DNA of 64,000 nucleotides, from the NCBI GenBank assembly GCA_028687585.1, contig JAQTZV010000010.1, positions 1 to 64,000 on the forward strand. The letters are read 5' to 3'. Position 1 is the first letter of the stretch. Every line of letters begins with the position of its first letter. The DNA comes from Desulfuromonadaceae bacterium (GTDB lineage Bacteria; Desulfobacterota; Desulfuromonadia; Geobacterales; Pseudopelobacteraceae). Both the position numbers and the translations under genes were made by a program. A model generated the notes under the pieces. The model saw nothing but the letters and a program-made list of their open reading frames with translations. It was not told the DNA's origin and searched no databases. Below, piece after piece: positions 59,375-64,000 of this stretch.

Positions 59375-60664
59375 TTACCATCGTTGTTGATAATCTGCTG
59401 CCAACTCTCGTAATTTCTTCTTCATACCCTTTTTCCACGGTCCAACGACCACCAGCCGCAGATTTTCCGGGGCAAAAAGTGCCCGGGCGGTTTCCTGAAG
59501 TTCGGTAGCGGTAATCCGGCGCGCTTCAGCCTGATCTTCCTCAATGCTTCTGACGACCCCCATCAGCTCGCCCCAGCCATAGCGACCCCCCATTTCGTAG
59601 GCAGAATCCCGGCTGAATTCAAGATCGAAAATATAGGAATTACGAATGCGCTCCAGTTCGTCCCCCGGCACAGGTATTGTTGTAATGCGAAGCAGCTCCT
59701 CAAACGTCGCTTCAACCGCATGAATCAACGTGTCCGGAGCCGTCGAAAGGTCAAAAGCGAGGCAACCGGTTTCATCGTACGCCCCGATTGCACCATCAAC
59801 TGAATAAATTATCCCCAATTCCTCACGCAATCGTAAGTGGAGGCGTGAACTGCCGCCACCGGCAAGAATTCTCCGTAAAAAACGCAGCGCCATAAAGCGG
59901 CGGTCATCGCGGGCAAAACCAAGGAACGCCATCTGCAGATTCATTTGACTGTCAGAGTCCTGCACACAACGTATCTGCGGAGTGAACCGGCGAAGCGTCA
60001 CCAGAGGCGTTGCCGGCACCGGCGTATCTGTCCACCCCTCAAAAAAATCCCTGGCTGCGTCAAGGACCGCACGGTCTTTAACCGGTCCGGAGACAACCAG
60101 AACCGCATTTGAAGGGACATAATACCTCCGCAGGTGCTCTTCAAGATCAGCACGCTCAATAGCGGTGATGCTGTCGAGAGTGCCGATTGTCGGCATCCCC
60201 AGCGGGTGCCGGGGCCAGAGCATACGACTGACGATGGTATCGGGGTTGACCTCATCACCCTGTTCGTTAAGATCCTCCCGCGCTTCCTCGGCGATAATCC
60301 GCTTTTCAATTTCAATACCGGAGAGGAGCGGCTCCATCAGCATTGAAGCAAGTATTTCCATGCCGCGCCTGACACTGTCCGGATGTACCCGTGAATAATA
60401 ATAGGTCGATTCAGCATCGGTCGCCGCATTCGGGGCGCCGCCGATTACTTCAAAGGCCGACTCGATTGCCAGCGAAGAAGGAAATTGAGCGGAACCGCGA
60501 AACAGGATATGCTCCAGAAAGTGCGAAAGGCCTTCCCGCCCGGACGGATCGTTGCGGCCGCCAACCTTAAGGTAAACTGCCAGTTCGGCAGAGTGCAGAT
60601 GCGGCATTTCAACACAGACAACCCGCAGGCCGTTGGCAAGCGTATGAAGATGGGGACGGATCAT
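59375..60664 (-). CDS. M16 (pitrilysin-family) zinc peptidase
   Basis: A 429-residue M16B peptidase like the processing-peptidase/PqqL group. The inverted zinc motif HFLEH is at residues 48-52 (His48, Glu51, His52), and a downstream glutamate lies in the EKRIIAEEAREDLNEQGDE region. The C-terminal half has YSVDGAIGAYDETGCLAF and a SFE-like linker. It overlaps the HIT gene by 4 nt, forming a small operon (macB...HIT, M16). No signal peptide, so it may be cytoplasmic. Substrates are unknown. Confidence 0.92.
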   Translation of the reverse strand: MIRPHLHTLANGLRVVCVEMPHLHSAELAVYLKVGGRNDPSGREGLSHFLEHILFRGSAQFPSSLAIESAFEVIGGAPNAATDAESTYYYSRVHPDSVRRGMEILASMLMEPLLSGIEIEKRIIAEEAREDLNEQGDEVNPDTIVSRMLWPRHPLGMPTIGTLDSITAIERADLEEHLRRYYVPSNAVLVVSGPVKDRAVLDAARDFFEGWTDTPVPATPLVTLRRFTPQIRCVQDSDSQMNLQMAFLGFARDDRRFMALRFLRRILAGGGSSRLHLRLREELGIIYSVDGAIGAYDETGCLAFDLSTAPDTLIHAVEATFEELLRITTIPVPGDELERIRNSYIFDLEFSRDSAYEMGGRYGWGELMGVVRSIEEDQAEARRITATELQETARALFAPENLRLVVVGPWKKGMKKKLRELAADYQQRW

Positions 60665-61080
60665 GACAGGGCTCTCCGGAGAGTTTCAGTATGCTGAAAA
60701 TATTCTTCAGGTGAAAGGAACCGCTCTTCATGCGTTTCAGCCCAGATCGGGCGCGGCCAGAGCGGTTCGGACACAAATCGCGGCACAATGTGCCAGTGGA
60801 TATGCGGCACCATGTTCCCCAGAAGTTCATAATTGATCTTGGCAGGGCTGTATATGGTGTAAAGCGCCTCCGCCACAGTAGAGACCTCCTCCATAAGAGC
60901 AGAGCGCACATTACGATCAAGATGGAACAGTTCCGTAACATGATCTTTAGTAAACAGCAGCGTATAGCCGGGAAAAAACTGGTCACGGTTCAGGGTTACG
61001 TAGGAGTACGGCAGCTCGATAACCTGCAGATCCTTTTCATCTTCCCAGCGTCGGCACATCTGACAGTCGGTCATATTCAT
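60661..61080 (-). CDS. HIT-family protein
   Basis: A 139-residue histidine-triad nucleotide-binding protein. The catalytic triad is HIHWHIVPRF (His93, His95, His97); a zinc-type CQMC is near residue 6-9. Relatives hydrolyse adenylated substrates (AMP-lysine, dinucleotides). The stop overlaps the M16 gene start, and the start overlaps the end of the macB-like permease gene by 4 nt, so all are one transcript. Confidence 0.92.
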   Translation of the reverse strand: MNMTDCQMCRRWEDEKDLQVIELPYSYVTLNRDQFFPGYTLLFTKDHVTELFHLDRNVRSALMEEVSTVAEALYTIYSPAKINYELLGNMVPHIHWHIVPRFVSEPLWPRPIWAETHEERFLSPEEYFQHTETLRRALS

Positions 61081-62303
61081 TCATACCTCAGCGCGTCAAT
61101 CGGATTGAGACCGGCCGCTTTTTTTGCAGGATAAAAGCCGAAGAAGATACCGACCGCACCGGAAAAGACAAAGGCAATGGCGATGGATTGAAACGAAATC
61201 ATGGTTGGCCACTCCAGCATACGCGACACGGCCGTGGCCCCTCCGGCCCCCAGAGCAATACCGATCAAGCCCCCCAGCATGGTAAGCAGCACCGCTTCTG
61301 TCATGAACTGCAGCAGGATATCGTTCTTTTTGGCGCCGATCGCCATCCGGATGCCGATTTCACGGGTGCGTTCCGTAACGGAGACCAGCATGATATTCAT
61401 GATGCCGATGCCCCCTACAATCAGCGAAATGGAAGCGACGGCACCAAGAAGCAGCGACATGGCCTTAGAGGATTGCTCTGCCACCGCCAGAATTTCCGAG
61501 AGGTTTCGGGTTGAAAAATCAGGTTCTTTGGCATTGGAGATTCTGTGGCGTTGATTGAGAAGCGCCTTTATCTCGCTTTCTGCCGTATCAATCACCTCTC
61601 CATTCTCTGCCTTGACAATGATCGCGCTGACAATTCCGGAGCGTTGTGAGCGGACCAGATTACGCTGAGCGGTGCGCAGCGGCACAAACACGGCATCATC
61701 CTGATCCTGCCCCTGCGGCGACTGCCCTTTGCGATCGAGGATGCCGATTACGGTAAAAGGAATTTTTTTGATCCTGATTATATTGCCGACCGGATCAGCA
61801 GAACCGAACAGGTTCTCGGCGACTGTCTGACCGAGCAGACAGACCTTGAGAGCACCGTTCTCATCCTCCTGGCTGATAGGGCGACCACTCACAACCGGCC
61901 ACTCACGAATTTCAAACAGCTCCGGCGTTCCCCCCATGACAACTGACGACCAGTTCATATTACCGCTGACTATCTGCCCCGCTGTCCTCACGGTACCGGC
62001 CGCGTATGCCACGGAGGGGCACTCGGCCATGATCGCCCTGGCATCATCACTTGATAGTGTTTGAGCGCCGCCGGAGCCGGTACGCATGCCGCCGCTGGTC
62101 GTTGAGCCCGGCAGCACCAGAATAATATTGCTGCCGATACTGGCTATCTGCTGGGAGATGACATAGCTGGCCCCGGTTCCGACCGCCATCATGGCGATAA
62201 CAGCGGCAATGCCGATGATAATGCCGAGCATGGTCAAAAAAGAGCGCATTTTGTTGGTACGCAGTGCCCGGAGAGCTATTTTGAGAGTTTGAATAAAGTT
62301 CAT
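61077..62303 (-). CDS. macB: MacB-like ABC permease
   Basis: A 408-residue FtsX/MacB-type permease: one N-terminal membrane helix (MRSFLTMLGIIIGIAAVIAMMAVG), a ~200-residue periplasmic domain (MacB_PCD) and three C-terminal helices with GGIGIMNIMLVSVTERTREIGIRMA. The chosen ATG 62303 matches the conserved MNFIQTLKIALRALR opening and lies 4 bp after the ATPase stop; the longer frame from 62378 would overlap that gene. Together with the ATPase and adaptor it forms a MacAB-type exporter for peptides, lipids or macrolides. Here the permease and ATPase are separate proteins, unlike the fused E. coli MacB. Confidence 0.93.
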   Translation of the reverse strand: MNFIQTLKIALRALRTNKMRSFLTMLGIIIGIAAVIAMMAVGTGASYVISQQIASIGSNIILVLPGSTTSGGMRTGSGGAQTLSSDDARAIMAECPSVAYAAGTVRTAGQIVSGNMNWSSVVMGGTPELFEIREWPVVSGRPISQEDENGALKVCLLGQTVAENLFGSADPVGNIIRIKKIPFTVIGILDRKGQSPQGQDQDDAVFVPLRTAQRNLVRSQRSGIVSAIIVKAENGEVIDTAESEIKALLNQRHRISNAKEPDFSTRNLSEILAVAEQSSKAMSLLLGAVASISLIVGGIGIMNIMLVSVTERTREIGIRMAIGAKKNDILLQFMTEAVLLTMLGGLIGIALGAGGATAVSRMLEWPTMISFQSIAIAFVFSGAVGIFFGFYPAKKAAGLNPIDALRYE

Positions 62304-62307
62304 GAAG

Positions 62308-63030
62308 TTACGCCTTCTGACCGGCCTGACCGGCCTGACAAGCCTGACTTGTCTGAAGGTCAGAAATAATCCGGCCATCTTTGAAGGTTATTTGTCGCCC
62401 GGCGTACGCCGCGACATCATGTTCATGAGTAACCATAATAATCGTTATTCCCTGCCGGTTCAGGGCGGTGAAAAGCCCCATAATCTCTTCGGTAGTGCTG
62501 CTGTCGAGATTACCGGTCGGTTCATCCGCCAGAATAACGGCGGGATTATTAACCAGAGCGCGAGCGATGGCAACACGCTGCTGCTGGCCACCCGAAAGCT
62601 GGCTCGGATGATTATTCTCCTTGCCGGAAAGACCGACCTGCTCCATGGCAATCAATGCCTGCTGTCGGCGCTCTTTCGAATGGAGACCGGCGTACACCAG
62701 CGGCAGCTCAACGTTCTCAATCGCCGGGGTGCGAGCCAGCAGGTTGAATCCCTGAAAAACAAAGCCGAGTTTTTTATTGCGGATATCTGCCAACTGGTCA
62801 GTCGACATCCCTCCCACATCACCGCCATCCAGAAGATAGCGGCCGGAAGTTGGAAGATCCAGACAACCAAGAATATTCATACAGGTTGATTTGCCGCTGC
62901 CGGAGGCCCCCATGATGGCAACAAACTCACCAGGGGCGATGTCGAAGGAAACTCCTTTCAGAGCCTCGAACTGCTGGTCGCCCATGATAAAGACCCGGCG
63001 GATGTCGGTTAAGGAGATAACGATGCTCAT
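62308..63030 (-). CDS. MacB-like ABC ATPase
   Basis: A 240-residue ABC ATPase of the LolD/MacB class. Walker [10 protein letters not shown] (41-49), signature [15 protein letters not shown], Walker [13 protein letters not shown] and H-loop VTHEHD are intact. The C-terminal tail ([13 protein letters not shown]) is encoded by an imperfect repeat of CCTGACCGG-like units at 62312-62345, longer than usual for LolD-type proteins. It starts immediately after the adaptor's stop and is closely followed by the permease gene. Confidence 0.94.
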   Translation of the reverse strand: MSIVISLTDIRRVFIMGDQQFEALKGVSFDIAPGEFVAIMGASGSGKSTCMNILGCLDLPTSGRYLLDGGDVGGMSTDQLADIRNKKLGFVFQGFNLLARTPAIENVELPLVYAGLHSKERRQQALIAMEQVGLSGKENNHPSQLSGGQQQRVAIARALVNNPAVILADEPTGNLDSSTTEEIMGLFTALNRQGITIIMVTHEHDVAAYAGRQITFKDGRIISDLQTSQACQAGQAGQKA

Positions 63031-64000
63031 TTAGAAATGCGGCCTCATTGGCGAGGCGCCCGCTCCGCCCTTCTTCAAATCTCCGCTGACCTGCTCGATG
63101 ATAACCTCATCGCCTTCTTTGAGAGTGCTCTCCACCAATTCGATACTGCTGTTATTGGCTATGCCGGTTTTTACCGGTACCGCAACAGGCGTTCCATTGA
63201 CAAGCAGATACACCTGCAGGCTCCGTTCCCTCCCTTTGCCGGGGCCACCCTTTCCTCCTGCCGGACGTTGACTGGAAGTCCCATTCCGGTCACTATTACT
63301 CTTCTCCTTCGGTTCATCACTCTTTGATTTCGGCTTGAAGCGCAACGCAGCCGGCGGCAGTTTGAGGACGTCATCCTTTTTAGCAACTTCAATAGATACG
63401 TTGGCCGTCATCCCTGGTTTCAGCTTCATATCGCTATTATCAACACTGACAACGACAACATAGGTGACCACATTCTGGGTAATGATTGGAGCACTGCGAA
63501 TCTGTATCACTTTACCGCGGAAGGTCTGCTCCGGATAGGAATCGACGGTGAAGCCGGCTTTCTGCTGGAGCTGGATTCGACTGATATCCGCCTCATCGAC
63601 ACTCACCTCGATCTGCATCTTGGTCAGATCCTGAGCAATAGTGAACAGCGTTGGCGTCGAAAACGAGGCGGCAACCGTCTGACCGACATCAATTGCGCGG
63701 GAGATGACCACGCCGTCGACCGGTGAACGGATGACCGAGTAGCGCAGGTTGGTTTTTGCCTGCATCAGCGAGCCGCGGCTCTGGGCGACGCTCCCTTCGG
63801 CAGCCTTCACTGCAGCTTTGGTTGATTGGAGAGCGGTTTCACCAGCGTCAAAATCCCCTTGGGAGATGATGCCGCCACTCAGCAGCTGCTTGTTGCGGTT
63901 GAATGTTCGCTCGGCGTCCACAACTGCAACCTTGGCTTTTTGGAGATTGGCCTCCGCGCTCAAATAATTGCCCTGTGACTGCTCCACAGAAGCGTTGAAC
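63031..64000 (-). CDS. macA: MacA-like periplasmic adaptor (partial)
   Basis: The frame is open to the window edge; the N-terminus (signal/anchor) lies outside. Visible: coiled-coil hairpin (about the first 100 residues; EANLQKAKVAVVDAERTFNRNKQL), lipoyl half (YSVIRSPVDGVVISRAIDVGQTVAAS), beta-barrel, and a membrane-proximal part. A Ser/Lys/Gly-rich insertion (PKSKSDEPKEKSNSDRNGTSS) near the middle is unusual for MacA proteins. It is the first gene of the macA-ATPase-permease-HIT-M16 operon. As an adaptor it would link the ABC permease to an outer-membrane channel encoded elsewhere. Confidence 0.9.
   Translation of the reverse strand, partial: FNASVEQSQGNYLSAEANLQKAKVAVVDAERTFNRNKQLLSGGIISQGDFDAGETALQSTKAAVKAAEGSVAQSRGSLMQAKTNLRYSVIRSPVDGVVISRAIDVGQTVAASFSTPTLFTIAQDLTKMQIEVSVDEADISRIQLQQKAGFTVDSYPEQTFRGKVIQIRSAPIITQNVVTYVVVVSVDNSDMKLKPGMTANVSIEVAKKDDVLKLPPAALRFKPKSKSDEPKEKSNSDRNGTSSQRPAGGKGGPGKGRERSLQVYLLVNGTPVAVPVKTGIANNSSIELVESTLKEGDEVIIEQVSGDLKKGGAGASPMRPHF

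Noticed and set aside
1-64000. CRISPR arrays, rRNA and tRNA genes
   Set aside because: No regularly spaced direct repeats, no conserved rRNA blocks and no cloverleaf with a GGTTCGAATCC-type arm were found by eye.

Overview
The window looks like chromosome of a Geobacter/Geotalea-type member of the Desulfuromonadota. The support is two enzymes of the anaerobic benzoyl-CoA pathway (bamQ- and bamR-like), a CoA-transferase/thiolase/acyl-CoA dehydrogenase set, sigma-54 enhancer-binding proteins with matching -24/-12 promoters, PilZ, GGDEF and CheX proteins, and the RNase G plus radical-SAM/DUF2344 pair. This is inferred from gene content; no rRNA or tRNA gene was seen.

Layout. (1) 1-3.2 kb is a graveyard of toxin-antitoxin-like modules: an intact MntA/HepT pair between two partial copies of the dapL 3' end, a DUF4160/DUF2442 pair with an amber codon, one intact and one frameshifted nucleotidyltransferase, and short RAYT-like repeats. 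(2) 3.2-12.4 kb holds a zinc alcohol dehydrogenase, a hotdog thioesterase, a tripartite RND efflux pump, a QueG-like iron-sulfur protein and a NemR-like TetR repressor. TAGAC-GTCTA palindromes lie before the pump operon, the QueG-like gene and the repressor. (3) 12.9-16.5 kb has a truncated alcohol dehydrogenase, CoA-disulfide reductase-rhodanese, a PilZ protein and a START-like protein. (4) 16.8-37.2 kb is a catabolic region: thioesterase, PAS-GAF sigma-54 activator, TRAP binding protein, CoA-transferase, thiolase, 3-hydroxyacyl-CoA dehydrogenase, acyl-CoA dehydrogenase, MoxR ATPase, CoxE-like VWA protein and, further on, bamQ-bamR, followed by argC. A sigma-54 promoter precedes the TRAP/CoA-transferase genes. 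A shared near-palindrome overlaps candidate promoters of thiolase, moxR and bamQ. The region is interrupted by an AT-rich AbiGi-like gene flanked by a partial duplication of the coxE-like gene.

(5) 37.2-42.4 kb is an accessory patch: WYL regulator, TumE/TumA-like pair with an in-frame TGA, RhuM-like protein, TM2 protein and EcsC-like protein. (6) 42.5-48.8 kb is a sensory block: a solute-binding protein and hybrid histidine kinase, divergent from an unusual regulator joining ferredoxin clusters, a degenerate [FeFe]-hydrogenase H-domain, an Fe-S domain and a sigma-54 AAA+ module. Next is a ribbon-helix-helix gene with its own sigma-54 promoter. (7) 48.7-64 kb is mostly core: RNase G, radical SAM/DUF2344, RsmB, Rpe, a GGDEF response regulator, a transglutaminase-like protein, CheX, PilZ, M16 peptidase, HIT protein and a MacAB-type ABC system cut by the window end.

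The most unusual observations are the Fe-S/hydrogenase-like sigma-54 activator with its neighbouring sigma-54 promoter; a small MITE-like inverted-repeat family that has entered three coding regions, once in frame within a signal peptide; the three-site operator in the aromatic region; and the duplicated coxE fragment around the AbiGi-like gene, whose second copy carries two exactly definable deletions.
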